Shown here piece by piece: positions 6,212 to 15,192 of a stretch of DNA of 64,000 nt (positions are counted from its first letter, which is position 1; each line of letters opens with the position of its first letter). The notes under the pieces are model-generated. The model made no database searches. It was not told where the DNA came from and worked only from the letters and a program-made list of their open reading frames with translations. The translations under genes and the position numbers were made by a program. The stretch comes from Bacteroidota bacterium. GTDB taxonomy: Bacteria > Bacteroidota > Bacteroidia > Flavobacteriales > Flavobacteriaceae. Where the stretch lies: contig JADFOK010000003.1 of NCBI GenBank assembly GCA_022562895.1, positions 1 through 64,000 of the forward strand, read 5' to 3'.

Positions 6212-8071
6212 ATGGCAAATAGAAAACTATTGAGCACAATAACAAGAAGAGACTTTATCAATGGTAGTTTAATGCTAGCTGGAGCTTCCATGCTTCCATT
6301 TGGCTGTATTAATGACGCCGTATTGGACACGCTCGATCCGTTGTATTATCCACCTGCACTTACCGGTCTTAGAGGAAATCACCCAGGGTCAATTACCCAT
6401 GCACACAGCAGAGCATGGGCTAAGAAATCGGATTGGGGACCAACGACCAAGTTAAAAGAAGAATACGACCTGATTGTTGTAGGAGGAGGTATCAGCGGAC
6501 TGGCAGCAGCATACTTCTTCCAGCAAAAACACGGAAGGGGCAAAAAAATTCTGATCATCGACAATCACGATGATTTTGGGGGACATGCCAAACGAAATGA
6601 ACATATGATTGATGGCCAATTACGACTAGGCCATGGTGGTTCACAATCTATCGTAGAACCAAAACATGGAAGTGAAACAGTACAGGCGCTTCTAAAAGAT
6701 ATAGGTGTAGATATAGAACGATTTAAAACGGCCTATGACAAAGACTTCTTTAAAAGGAACAATCTAGGGGCTGTTACCTACTTCAACAAAGAAACATTTG
6801 GTGAAGACAAAGTGGTGAAGCATCCTTATTGTAATTATCCTAATTATGTAGAAGGGATATTAATGAGTGGAAAACTATCTAACAAGGAAGCGGCACAACA
6901 AGCTCCGCTTAGCGAAAAAGGCAAAAAACAAATACTTAGAGTACTAAATGGCGGATTGCATGCGATCGATGTTCCTGAGGAAGAATTGGAAGAATACATT
7001 CGCACTACATCCTACTTCGATTATTTGAAAAACAACTTAGGTGTTGATGATCCCTTAGTAATGAGAATGGCGAGAAGTTCCGGATTAGACTGGGCGCTAA
7101 CAGGAACAGACTTAATGTCAATAAGAGAAGCGAAGAGCTGTGGGGCTCTAGGATTTACTCCTAAAGCGGTATACGATGAAGACAATCCATACATTTATCA
7201 TTTTCCAGATGGCAATGCCGGGATAGCACGTGCATTAGTAAAAAAAATGATTCCTAACGTAGCAAAAGGAGACAACGCGGAAGAACTTGTATTGTCAAAA
7301 TTCAAGTATGCTGAATTGGACAAATCCAGCAATACGGTTCGCATCAGACTAAATAGTACAGTTGTTAATGTACGACATGGTGGTAACCCAAAAGATTCGA
7401 GTGAAGTTTTTGTAAATTATATCAACGACAATAAATCCTATCAGGTAAAGAGTAAAAATGTGGTGATGGCCTGCTACAACATGATTATTCCTCATATCGT
7501 TTCAGGTCTTCCAGAAGAACAAGCTGCGGCATTGAGACTTCAAACAAAAAGCCCACTAATTTACACTACTGTGGGATTAAGGAACTGGAGGGCTTTGAAA
7601 GAAATGGAAATCGGAATGGCCATGTCACCAGGAAATATGCACCAAGCAGTTATGATGGACTTTCCGGTAAGCATGGGTGGCTATGAGTATACCAAGTCCC
7701 CAAATGACCCTTGTATTATTCAGATGATAAGCTGCCCTTATGGAGAAACCATTGGAGCGCCTGCAATTGAGCAATATCGTGAAGTACGTTACAAAATGTT
7801 GAGCTTACAATTCAAAGATTATGAAGATGAAATCAGAGCACATCTTAGTGGAATGCTTCCGAATGAATTGTTTGATTTCGACAAAGATGTTGAGAGCATT
7901 ACCGTAAATCGTTGGGCACATGGATATACTGTTGGTGGCCCTGGAGATTCCGTAAAGAAGGGTCGACAACCATATGGCCGAATCACCATTGCCAATTGTG
8001 ATTCAGCCCCAAGTGCTGACATGAAAGCTGCAATAGATATGGCATCAAGAGCTGTGAACGAATTGGGATAA
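6212..8071 (+). CDS. FAD-dependent oxidoreductase, spermidine-dehydrogenase-like, Tat-exported
   Basis: 619 residues. The N-terminus STITRRDFINGSLMLAGAS is a twin-arginine signal (R12-R13) and MLPFGC (C32) is a possible lipobox, so the protein may be a Tat lipoprotein. A Rossmann dinucleotide-binding loop VVGGGISGLAAAYFF lies at residues 89-103, followed by IIDNHDDFGGHAKR, the FAD-ribose and flavin-contacting segment of amine-oxidase-type flavoproteins. Length and segments such as LRLGHGGSQSI and NRWAHGYTVGGPG resemble periplasmic spermidine dehydrogenases; substrate is not proven. It begins 10 bp after an attC-like element, has no operon partner and is followed by non-coding DNA, so it behaves as a single-gene cassette. 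Confidence 0.8.
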   Translation: MANRKLLSTITRRDFINGSLMLAGASMLPFGCINDAVLDTLDPLYYPPALTGLRGNHPGSITHAHSRAWAKKSDWGPTTKLKEEYDLIVVGGGISGLAAAYFFQQKHGRGKKILIIDNHDDFGGHAKRNEHMIDGQLRLGHGGSQSIVEPKHGSETVQALLKDIGVDIERFKTAYDKDFFKRNNLGAVTYFNKETFGEDKVVKHPYCNYPNYVEGILMSGKLSNKEAAQQAPLSEKGKKQILRVLNGGLHAIDVPEEELEEYIRTTSYFDYLKNNLGVDDPLVMRMARSSGLDWALTGTDLMSIREAKSCGALGFTPKAVYDEDNPYIYHFPDGNAGIARALVKKMIPNVAKGDNAEELVLSKFKYAELDKSSNTVRIRLNSTVVNVRHGGNPKDSSEVFVNYINDNKSYQVKSKNVVMACYNMIIPHIVSGLPEEQAAALRLQTKSPLIYTTVGLRNWRALKEMEIGMAMSPGNMHQAVMMDFPVSMGGYEYTKSPNDPCIIQMISCPYGETIGAPAIEQYREVRYKMLSLQFKDYEDEIRAHLSGMLPNELFDFDKDVESITVNRWAHGYTVGGPGDSVKKGRQPYGRITIANCDSAPSADMKAAIDMASRAVNELG

Positions 8072-8336
8072 ATGAATAGGTATGTTAGCCAGCAGGGTAA
8101 GATTGTAAAAGATAGGAAAGAAATAAAAAATTGAAGGAACTATTTTAAAAAAAGGCGGAAAGACACCGGCAAATAATGTCATTTTATATATTTATCATAC
8201 ATATAGAAATGGAATTTACGAAATAAAAGGTAATGAAAAGGCACTTACTGGCAAAACAAATTTAAAGTATAAAAACCAATAGTTAATACTGTTGGTTTCG
8301 ATAAGATGGATTGATAAACAGATTTATTGAAAAAAT
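8072..8336. other. Spacer after the oxidoreductase; nothing recognised
   Basis: No open frame of useful length. A short string YRNGIYEIKGNEKALTGK can be read near 8205-8260 and may be a decayed gene end, but it is too short to name. Confidence 0.4.
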
Positions 8337-8369
8337 CAAACCCGTATCCATATAAGAGACACGGGTTTG
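8337..8369 (-). terminator. Terminator of the lipoprotein gene at 8388
   Basis: CAAACCCGT (8337-8345) pairs with ACGGGTTTG (8361-8369). Read from the minus strand, the hairpin lies about 20 bp after the stop codon of the 8388-9062 gene and is followed by a T-rich stretch. Confidence 0.7.
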
Positions 8370-8387
8370 AATCATAACAAAATCTCG

Positions 8388-9062
8388 TTATTCAAATACC
8401 GATTGTGTACTAACATCCAAACGGTCTGCAACTAAATCGAAGATCGCCGAATTACTATCCTCGCTAATAACGATTACTCCATCATTATTTACGGTAGCAT
8501 TATCTAGGGCATCTGTAGATACAACACTGAACCAAACATCTGGATCAAAAACTATTCTTGCGAGTACTTCTTCATCTTCGTTTACCGTTACTTGTTGAGA
8601 AGTTTCAGCTTCGAAGACTTCACCAGAATTAAATCTAAATTGTATCGGTGAAGTAGTATTATCTGTTCTTGTGTATGTTCCGTCCAAGATGATAGCGGGT
8701 TGGGTATCTTCATCTCTCAACTCAATTCCAAGATTAACATAATTGTATGTCCCTGCCGGAATAATAACATCATCCAGGCTTGGAGTAGCAACACCTGTTG
8801 CAAAGTCGATTTTTGAGAATCGTTCAACAGTGCGGCTAACTGAACCTCCTCCATCAATAGAGCCATCGAATACAATTTCTCGTACCCAGACATAACCAGA
8901 GTTAAAATTAAGATCTACAACACCCATGGCTCTTAATCCAGAATTTGTAATACCAGCAGTGATTTTAAGGGTTGCATTACCTGATCCTGCATCATCTTTG
9001 CTACATGATGTGAAGGCAATTGTTATTGCGATTAGCATTAGCGTAAAAAGTGAATTTTTCAT
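8388..9062 (-). CDS. Lipoprotein of unknown family, downstream of the TonB receptor
   Basis: 224 residues with lipoprotein signal ending in AFTSC (C20) and then SKDDAGSGNATLKI. The mature part is beta-rich and acidic, with segments GYVWVREIVFDGSIDGGGSV, VIIPAGTYNYVNLGIELRDE and DPDVWFSVVSTDAL. The layout resembles the DUF4382-like surface lipoproteins of Bacteroidota (sandwich fold, 'IPAGTY' before an 'L.ielrd' strand) but I cannot assign a family with confidence. It is last in the same direction as the sigma/FecR/TonB-receptor genes, 174 bp behind the receptor, and may be the receptor's surface partner. No cysteine other than the lipidated one is visible. Confidence 0.8.
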   Translation of the reverse strand: MKNSLFTLMLIAITIAFTSCSKDDAGSGNATLKITAGITNSGLRAMGVVDLNFNSGYVWVREIVFDGSIDGGGSVSRTVERFSKIDFATGVATPSLDDVIIPAGTYNYVNLGIELRDEDTQPAIILDGTYTRTDNTTSPIQFRFNSGEVFEAETSQQVTVNEDEEVLARIVFDPDVWFSVVSTDALDNATVNNDGVIVISEDSNSAIFDLVADRLDVSTQSVFE

Positions 9063-9236
9063 AAGTATTAAATTTTAAGGTTATTTATTATTTCTGCTTA
9101 TAAAACAATTCACAAGTAATATGTTACCCCAACAAATTTTTAAATAAAGTAGATATGAAGAATTATAATTATAAAATACTGTTGTCCAGTAGATTAGATA
9201 CTTGAATAGATAGTATATTTATCTATTCGGAGTCTA

Positions 9237-11753
9237 TTAAAACCTAACCCTAACGAGAAAATTAGGAGTTACCCCCAAGGAGATTTGGACTTTTTTATCT
9301 GGAAAGTTAATATCGGTGAACTCATAATAAACACTTAACTCATTTTTTCTATTGGTAATGTTCCAGATTGAGATACCGGTATCGACAAAGGAACGCTTTC
9401 CAAGACTAAAATTATAGGTTGCTGAAAAATCCCATCTAAAATAGGCTAAAATGTTACTAGAGTTAACAGGTTCGTAGTTTATTACATTGTCTATGACTTC
9501 ATTTCCTAAAACGGGATTTGTAGTTGGTTTTCCAGTATGCCAATTCATCCCTGTTGCCACCTTAAAATTTTGTATTTCGTATGTGGTACCAAAAGAAATC
9601 GTGTGCTCTATATTCAGATTGCTTGGAAAGGATGTATCCTGCAAAGATGGGAAATAGTAATCGAAAGTGGCGTAAGAATAACTTAACCAAGAATTGTATG
9701 GCCCCAATTTTTTACTAACTAGAAATTCTATTCCTTTACCTTTATAACTACCATGTGCCTTATCAAATTGGTATTGATTTCGGAAATCCTGACTCTGTGA
9801 AACAATGCCATCAACCTCTTTATAGAAAATATCTAGATTCAATAGCCAGCCACTTTTCTTATAAGATAAACCTGTAGATAATTGTTTGCTTTTAACAACA
9901 GGTACCTCCGCATTGTTGGATGAAATCCATCTTCGATTTTCTACGCTTAAAAAATCATTTTGAAAATCAACGGTTTGCATTGTTGTTTGATGTTTTAACT
10001 CTCCTTGAATGTCCCATGTAAAAAAAGTTCCAAACTTTTGTCTAAAGTTAACTCTTGGTTCAAGAAGAAACTTATCAAAGGGATCTAGGTAATTTAATCT
10101 AATACCAACTTTTAACTTAGTTCTTCCATTAAAAAAATGATGATCAAACGATGAGAAAAGAGAATGCCTTCGTACAACATCCTTAGAAAACCGCTTGAAC
10201 AATGGATTTTCAGTTTCTTGAGTGTTTGATATCCCTGTCTCGACGAATTGATATCCACCAAGCATTCTAGTAAAATTTCCAAAAGTAGCTACAACACTTA
10301 ATTTTACACTACTCTCTTCAACTTTGTTTTTCTGGTAAAGAACATTTTCACTAAGCAAATCCTGATTATTTGATTCAAGCTGATATTGAAGTCCATAAAT
10401 ATGCGCTGTTGTTTCAAATACATCATTCCAAGTCCGTTTGTAGGACACCCCTGCAACAATATTTTTCTGTGAAGTTCTGCTCTCTTTAGATACCTCTACG
10501 CTGTTTATAAAAGCACTTTCTAAAAAGGATAAATTATTATGCATATTTAAAGCACTAATTTGAATATAATCGTTTTTAGAAATTTTATAATTCAAAATTG
10601 CATTTATGTCATAAAAAATAAAATTATCATTCGAGGATATTACATTGTTATTATTTTGGAATATCTCTGTATTCTGAAAAGCTTTTTCAAAATACTGATC
10701 ATATGTATTTGTTTTAATCATATCACTATAAGACCTTCTTCCTGCAATTAAAAGAGAAGCCTTAGCCCCCAGAGGAAAGTCGACCGATCCTTCAATGCTA
10801 ATAAGATTAAAGCCTAAAGATGTTTTGAAATCCCTTTGAATATTCCTCGAACTTTCCATAGCTATAGTACCAGATACACCATCTGTAAGAATGACAGAAG
10901 TTCCATTCTTTGTAAGTATCACTTTATTAGAAATTAATGGATTAATGGCAGAAATCAGGTTAAAAAAATGCCCCGATTGATACATCTTTATTCCATTCCA
11001 GAGTATTAAGTTTTGATCGTGTGTTCCACCACGAATATTAATATTTGTTACAGATTCATCAATACTTTGGATTCCTGGTAGGGCCTGAATCGTTTGCAAC
11101 GCATCTCTTTCAATCAATCCTGGTAATATACCAAAGCGTGAGTAATTTATTTTAAAACGACCATCAGATGTTTTGCTTATACCTTGGGTGAGGAAATCAG
11201 AAATTACTATTTCATCAAGCTCTTTGATATCGGGTAGTAATTCAATGGCTAGACAAGGTGCTTTTAAAACTTCAACTACAATTTTCTGTAGTTTATAACC
11301 TAAATGTCTAATCTCTAATGTGTCACCAATACCAACGCGCTCAATTTCAAAATAACCATTTCCATCACTAATTACGGAATTCGATCTTGTCTCTATCGTT
11401 GCTCCAGAAATCAGAACTTCCGTTTCACTATCACTGATGACACCACAAACAGACCTTTCAACTATAGCAGGACGAATAATAGTAACTAATCTATTATCCA
11501 GGATATTAAAGAGAAAACCGGTATTCTTAGTTAAATACTGTATGGTGTTTTCAAATGTTAGATCAGGAGAGGGAGGCAACAATATAATATTCCTAATATC
11601 TTCATCTGAATAGGAAAAATTGCATTGAAAACGAGGCTCTAATTCGCTTAGAATTTCCATAAGTAATAGTTTTTCCTGAGAATTTTGAGCCAATAAAATT
11701 TGTGAACAAGTAATAAAAAATATCCAAATGCTAGTATGCATTTTTTTAATCAA
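9237..11753 (-). CDS. TonB-dependent outer-membrane receptor with STN signalling domain
   Basis: 838 residues: signal peptide (to about residue 22, ending LLAQ), an STN (secretin/TonB short N-terminal) domain at roughly 28-95, a carboxypeptidase-regulatory-like beta sandwich at about 103-175 (GVISDSETEVLISGATIETR, then GYFEIERVGIGDTLEIRHLG), a plug domain (ALPGIQSIDESVTNINIRGG) and a 22-strand barrel region. Such receptors take up a ligand and, through the STN domain, signal to a FecR anti-sigma protein. It overlaps the fecR-like gene at its start (11746-11753), matching a sigma-FecR-receptor regulatory cascade. There is no SusD partner, so this is a FecA-type rather than SusC-type system. 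Ligand unknown. Confidence 0.88.
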   Translation of the reverse strand: MIKKMHTSIWIFFITCSQILLAQNSQEKLLLMEILSELEPRFQCNFSYSDEDIRNIILLPPSPDLTFENTIQYLTKNTGFLFNILDNRLVTIIRPAIVERSVCGVISDSETEVLISGATIETRSNSVISDGNGYFEIERVGIGDTLEIRHLGYKLQKIVVEVLKAPCLAIELLPDIKELDEIVISDFLTQGISKTSDGRFKINYSRFGILPGLIERDALQTIQALPGIQSIDESVTNINIRGGTHDQNLILWNGIKMYQSGHFFNLISAINPLISNKVILTKNGTSVILTDGVSGTIAMESSRNIQRDFKTSLGFNLISIEGSVDFPLGAKASLLIAGRRSYSDMIKTNTYDQYFEKAFQNTEIFQNNNNVISSNDNFIFYDINAILNYKISKNDYIQISALNMHNNLSFLESAFINSVEVSKESRTSQKNIVAGVSYKRTWNDVFETTAHIYGLQYQLESNNQDLLSENVLYQKNKVEESSVKLSVVATFGNFTRMLGGYQFVETGISNTQETENPLFKRFSKDVVRRHSLFSSFDHHFFNGRTKLKVGIRLNYLDPFDKFLLEPRVNFRQKFGTFFTWDIQGELKHQTTMQTVDFQNDFLSVENRRWISSNNAEVPVVKSKQLSTGLSYKKSGWLLNLDIFYKEVDGIVSQSQDFRNQYQFDKAHGSYKGKGIEFLVSKKLGPYNSWLSYSYATFDYYFPSLQDTSFPSNLNIEHTISFGTTYEIQNFKVATGMNWHTGKPTTNPVLGNEVIDNVINYEPVNSSNILAYFRWDFSATYNFSLGKRSFVDTGISIWNITNRKNELSVYYEFTDINFPDKKVQISLGVTPNFLVRVRF

Positions 11754-12651
11754 ATTTAAATATTTTCACATTCTTATTATCAATATTGTAAGTCAATTTA
11801 AAAGGTTGAGTAATAGATTTTAATGCCAATTCCATGTTATTATTAGTAAAACTTCCCGTAAATAACTTTTCGGCATCCACGTTTTCAGTTACAATAGTCA
11901 CGTCAAATTGTCGCTCAAACTCTGCTAAAACTTCTGAATATAAAATGCTTTCAAAGATACTTTTACCATCTACCCATGAAGGGTGGGTTAAAGACGTTAT
12001 TCCCATTATTATTTTCTTTTCAAAAAAACGAACGGTCTCGCCAGCTCGTAGCATTAAATCACTCTTATTGATTTTAACATTAACTAATCCTTCGAAGCAT
12101 TGAACTTCAAATAATTTACCACGTTGTTTAACATTAAACTGGGTTCCTAAAACGGTCACAATTCCCAAATCTGTTTTCACCTCGAAAGTAACACCTTTTG
12201 CAACTTTAAAAAATGCTTCACCTTGAAGGAATACCTTTCGTTTTTTATCCCATCCTTTCTCATCATACTTTATAAAAGAAGCAGCATTAATAACAACATC
12301 AGAATAATAAGGAAGTAATATATTTGTTTGCTCGGCAGCTGAAGTTTTCACTTTCGTTAGTTCTTGATTAAAAAAAGTAAGATATATTCCCAAACCTAAT
12401 ACAAATATAGCAGCTATTTTAAGCATTGGCCTCCACCAATTGAGATCTTCTTGAAGTGATATTGTGTCTATAGTTTTAGACTTAAATCTAGCATACTCTT
12501 TTTGCTTATCTACTAAAGGAGATTTAAAATGGTGAGCATATAGATATAATTTCTTATATGATTTATAATTCTCCAACCTTAGGAATTCCTTCAGTTCGAC
12601 ATCATTTAAGTCTCCCTCTAGCCATTTAACAAGCAAATTCTCTTTGTTCAT
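11746..12651 (-). CDS. FecR-type anti-sigma factor
   Basis: 301 residues. The cytoplasmic N-terminal part (KWLEGDLNDVELKEFLRLEN, a DUF4880-like/FecR N-terminal feature) is followed by one transmembrane helix at about residues 74-93 (PMLKIAAIFVLGLGIYLTFF) and a periplasmic FecR domain with the characteristic segments TNILLPYYSDVVINAASFIK, RKVFLQGEAFFKV and GIVTVLGTQFNVK. The last part (FTGSFTNNNMELALKSITQP) is the DUF4974 domain that contacts the receptor's STN domain. It sits between the sigma factor and the receptor in one direction, as expected for trans-envelope signalling. Confidence 0.92.
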   Translation of the reverse strand: MNKENLLVKWLEGDLNDVELKEFLRLENYKSYKKLYLYAHHFKSPLVDKQKEYARFKSKTIDTISLQEDLNWWRPMLKIAAIFVLGLGIYLTFFNQELTKVKTSAAEQTNILLPYYSDVVINAASFIKYDEKGWDKKRKVFLQGEAFFKVAKGVTFEVKTDLGIVTVLGTQFNVKQRGKLFEVQCFEGLVNVKINKSDLMLRAGETVRFFEKKIIMGITSLTHPSWVDGKSIFESILYSEVLAEFERQFDVTIVTENVDAEKLFTGSFTNNNMELALKSITQPFKLTYNIDNKNVKIFKFD

Positions 12652-12707
12652 GTTTTCTTGTTTATAAATCTATAACAACTTTGTAGTTCTTTATTACCCT
12701 TTGCTTT

Positions 12708-13223
12708 TTAAATTCCACCAATTTCTTTTCTAAGGTTTTCTACTGCGGAATAAATTCTTTTCCTTGCTGCTCGTAGAGAAATACCTAACATGTCAGCAAT
12801 CTCTTGGTGTTTTTTACCCTCGACACGACACATAAGAAATGCAACACGCTGCAAATCAGATAAATTTGCCAATGCCCTTTCGTATTTTTCCAAATATTCC
12901 TTCTGTTCAAAAACAAATTCTGGACTTTCACTAGTATAACTCTTGACTGGGATTGCTCGGTGTTTTAACACAACTTGCTGATGTTTCACTTCGTTAAGTA
13001 TTAAATTATTAGCAACGGTGTATAAATAACTTTTGGCTTTTTCAGGCGGGATATCAGCACAATTCTGCCATAATTTCATAAAAGCTTCTTGAGCTTTATC
13101 AGCAGGATCAAAACGTTCGCCGTACTTATAATAAAGAAAATCATTGATCTCCTGAATGTATTTATTAAAAATAAGAGAAAATAATTTTTCTTCACAAATA
13201 TTATTGGAAAAATATTTTTCCAC
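12708..13223 (-). CDS. ECF RNA polymerase sigma factor (FecI-like)
   Basis: 171 residues. Region 2 covers about residues 15-80 (FDPADKAQEAFMKLWQN and AKSYLYTVANNLILNEVKH) and region 4 about 112-165 (LSDLQRVAFLMCRVEGKKHQ, then EIADMLGISLRAARKRIY, the helix-turn-helix). First gene of the sigma-FecR-TonB receptor set and divergent from the lipoprotein gene at 13337, which is a natural candidate target. The sigma would be held by the neighbouring FecR-like protein and released when the receptor binds ligand. Intergenic spacing to fecR is 56 bp. Confidence 0.92.
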   Translation of the reverse strand: MEKYFSNNICEEKLFSLIFNKYIQEINDFLYYKYGERFDPADKAQEAFMKLWQNCADIPPEKAKSYLYTVANNLILNEVKHQQVVLKHRAIPVKSYTSESPEFVFEQKEYLEKYERALANLSDLQRVAFLMCRVEGKKHQEIADMLGISLRAARKRIYSAVENLRKEIGGI

Positions 13224-13336
13224 GAAGTGAAATTTATTTTTTGCAATTTAAACAATTTTAATTTATACAATAGGAGTGTAACTTTCAACATTAAGATTGT
13301 TTCATAATAAAATGTAGTTTTATTCCTTTAAATAAT

Positions 13337-14404
13337 ATGTATATAAAATCGCTTTTTTCAATATTATTTTTATTTATCGTTTTAATAGTATGTGGCGCAT
13401 GCCAAAAAAGCATTCCTGAAATTATTATTTCGGAACAAGAAAACCAACTTACGGCTAATTCCAGGGTAGCTGACCTGATTAGAAGAACTGTACTGAATGA
13501 TGGGTCTGGAGACAACATAATAGACAATGCAAACTGCATTACGGTTAAATTACCTGTAACCATAATCGTAAATGGTCAAACTTTAAACATAAATACAATT
13601 GGAGATTTCCAGTTGATTGAAAATATCTTTGAAGAATTTTCTAATGATGATGATACTTTAGAAATATTGTTTCCTATTATAATCATATTAGAAGATTATT
13701 CAGAAATTGGGATTACATCTCAAAGTGAATTACTGTCATTTTCTGAACAATGTCTTGGAGAAAACGTAGAGGATGAGGATATAGAATGTGTGGATTTCAT
13801 ATACCCCTTAGTTCTGGATGTTTTAAAGGTTGGAGAGTCTGTCCCGACTACAACATCTTTTTTCGATGATAAAGCTGTGTATCAATTTATAGATGGGTTA
13901 GATGACGAAGATATAGCTGGTTTTAATTTTCCTATAAATCTACTCTCCTTTGATGGTAGCGAAATATCAATTACCAGTGTCGAAGTTTTGGAAGCTACAT
14001 TGGAATACGCGATAAATATTTGCGATGAAGATGACGATTTTGATTATAATGACGACGACGATATTATATTACTGAATTTTCTAATTAATGGAAACTGGAT
14101 AATTGATGAATATAGTTTTAACGATGATGATTTTACAAAAGATTACAACGGATATGTATTTAATTTTAAAGAGAATTCAGAAGTGAGTGCTTCAAATGGT
14201 ATTCAATCAATCAATGGCAATTGGTCAGTTGATAACACCGACATAAATAATCTTCTCGTGATTTTGAATTTTGGTAATATTCCTCCCTTCGATGTCTTGA
14301 ACGAAAATTGGAAAATTACAGAGAGTGAAGTGGACAGACTAGCCTTAGAAATTGGTAGCGAAGTGGGTATGGATCTTAAAATACTAGTATTCGAAAAATT
14401 ATAG
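13337..14404 (+). CDS. Large acidic lipoprotein, divergent from the ECF sigma gene
   Basis: 355 residues with signal and lipobox VCGAC (C22). The mature protein has two similar halves: NCITVKLPVTIIVNGQTLNI then CVDFIYPLVLDVLKVGESV, each followed by an 'I.s..el' strand and a Cys (SEQCLGEN, NICDEDDD), and a very acidic linker (DEDDDFDYNDDDD) before a C-terminal lipocalin-like module (LINGNWIIDEYSFND). The acidic linker may bind calcium. It is transcribed away from the sigma factor, with 113 bp between them, and could be a regulon member or a surface-exposed ligand-binding partner. No named family recognised. Confidence 0.8.
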   Translation: MYIKSLFSILFLFIVLIVCGACQKSIPEIIISEQENQLTANSRVADLIRRTVLNDGSGDNIIDNANCITVKLPVTIIVNGQTLNINTIGDFQLIENIFEEFSNDDDTLEILFPIIIILEDYSEIGITSQSELLSFSEQCLGENVEDEDIECVDFIYPLVLDVLKVGESVPTTTSFFDDKAVYQFIDGLDDEDIAGFNFPINLLSFDGSEISITSVEVLEATLEYAINICDEDDDFDYNDDDDIILLNFLINGNWIIDEYSFNDDDFTKDYNGYVFNFKENSEVSASNGIQSINGNWSVDNTDINNLLVILNFGNIPPFDVLNENWKITESEVDRLALEIGSEVGMDLKILVFEKL

Positions 14405-14454
14405 TATTATAGAACCAAAATAAAAATTCCATATTACTGTACAATATAGAAGTA

Positions 14455-14468
14455 CATGTGGGACCACA
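14455..14468 (+). repeat. CATGTGGGACCACA box, copy C
   Basis: Perfect copy of the consensus, 50 bp after the stop of the acidic lipoprotein gene. Preceded by CCATATTACTGTAC, a block also found before copy B. Confidence 0.7.
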
Positions 14469-14472
14469 TAGA

Positions 14473-14516
14473 AAAAACGCATTTATCTGATACACAAGAT
14501 ATTGCGTTTTTCTTAT
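14473..14516 (+). terminator. Terminator-like hairpin following box C
   Basis: AAAAAACGCA (14473-14482 region) pairs with TGCGTTTTT (14503-14511), then TCTTATTTT. Same position relative to the box as in copies A, B and D, but a different stem sequence. Confidence 0.7.
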
Positions 14517-14747
14517 TTTAATAGGGTGCTTAGTGGGGTGCTTTGCAGCTCAATAGCTTTAAAAATCCTCATTATTAATCTAAAAGGATTAGCCTATTAC
14601 TTTTGGATTAACTTCAATCTGACAAAGGCGGGGGTATACCCAAAAATTGATCCTTTTATTCTAAAATTAGCTATGGTACCTTTACCCAGAGTTAGAAAAA
14701 TATTATTTGAAAAAATTAATCATCGACCAAATTGCAACCAATCCTAG
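14502..14747 (+). pseudogene. Possible 3' remnant of an unidentified gene
   Basis: An open frame of 81 codons begins with TTG inside the box-C terminator hairpin, so it is not a plausible intact gene. The translated part KGLAYYFWINFNLTKAGVYP, DPFILKLAMVPLPRVRKILF reads like a genuine protein end (perhaps of a membrane or sugar-transferring enzyme), cut off on its left side at the box/hairpin. I cannot name the family. Confidence 0.35.
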
Positions 14748-14768
14748 AAACAGAATAAATACATACAT

Positions 14769-14782
14769 TATGTGGGACTGCA
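14769..14782 (+). repeat. CATGTGGGACCACA box, weak copy C2
   Basis: Reads TATGTGGGACTGCA, three mismatches, right after the 14502-14747 remnant. No hairpin follows, so this may be a decayed copy. Confidence 0.4.
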
Positions 14783-15192
14783 TCTAATAATTATATACAC
14801 CGATGTTATTGATGTATATTATAGAAACCACATAAAATACACGTTATTGATGACTTCAATTTAAGTTTAATATATTCTCCGTCCACAAGAAAAGTACATA
14901 TACATTATAAGTGTAATATCGGCAATTATTTTGATGCTTCTTTGCCTTCAAATTGACTGGTTACAGGAAGGAGGTATCCTGAAATTCAAAGATCATTTTC
15001 AAATTTACAACCTGATAACATCAAGAGCTCTTGATAGAATAATCCTAGAATTAACACTTTTGACCTTAAAACATAAATAAGAGGTTAAACCGATCACCCA
15101 CCAGACCTATCTATATTAATAATAGGAATGAAGATAAGGTACTGAATGTGATATGGAAAATAGGGCTATTTTTTAGAATAATATCAATTCTA
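14783..15192. other. AT-rich spacer with no clear gene
   Basis: Only a 48-codon frame at 14934-15080 stands out (MLLCLQIDWLQEGGILKFKD at its start); it has no recognisable family and may be chance or a remnant. The segment lies behind the glycosyltransferase operon, which is transcribed towards it. Confidence 0.4.

Noticed and set aside
13076..13291. 71-codon minus-strand frame overlapping the sigma factor start
   Set aside because: Lys/Leu/Phe-rich translation of the AT-rich leader in another frame; the sigma factor frame has full family motifs.
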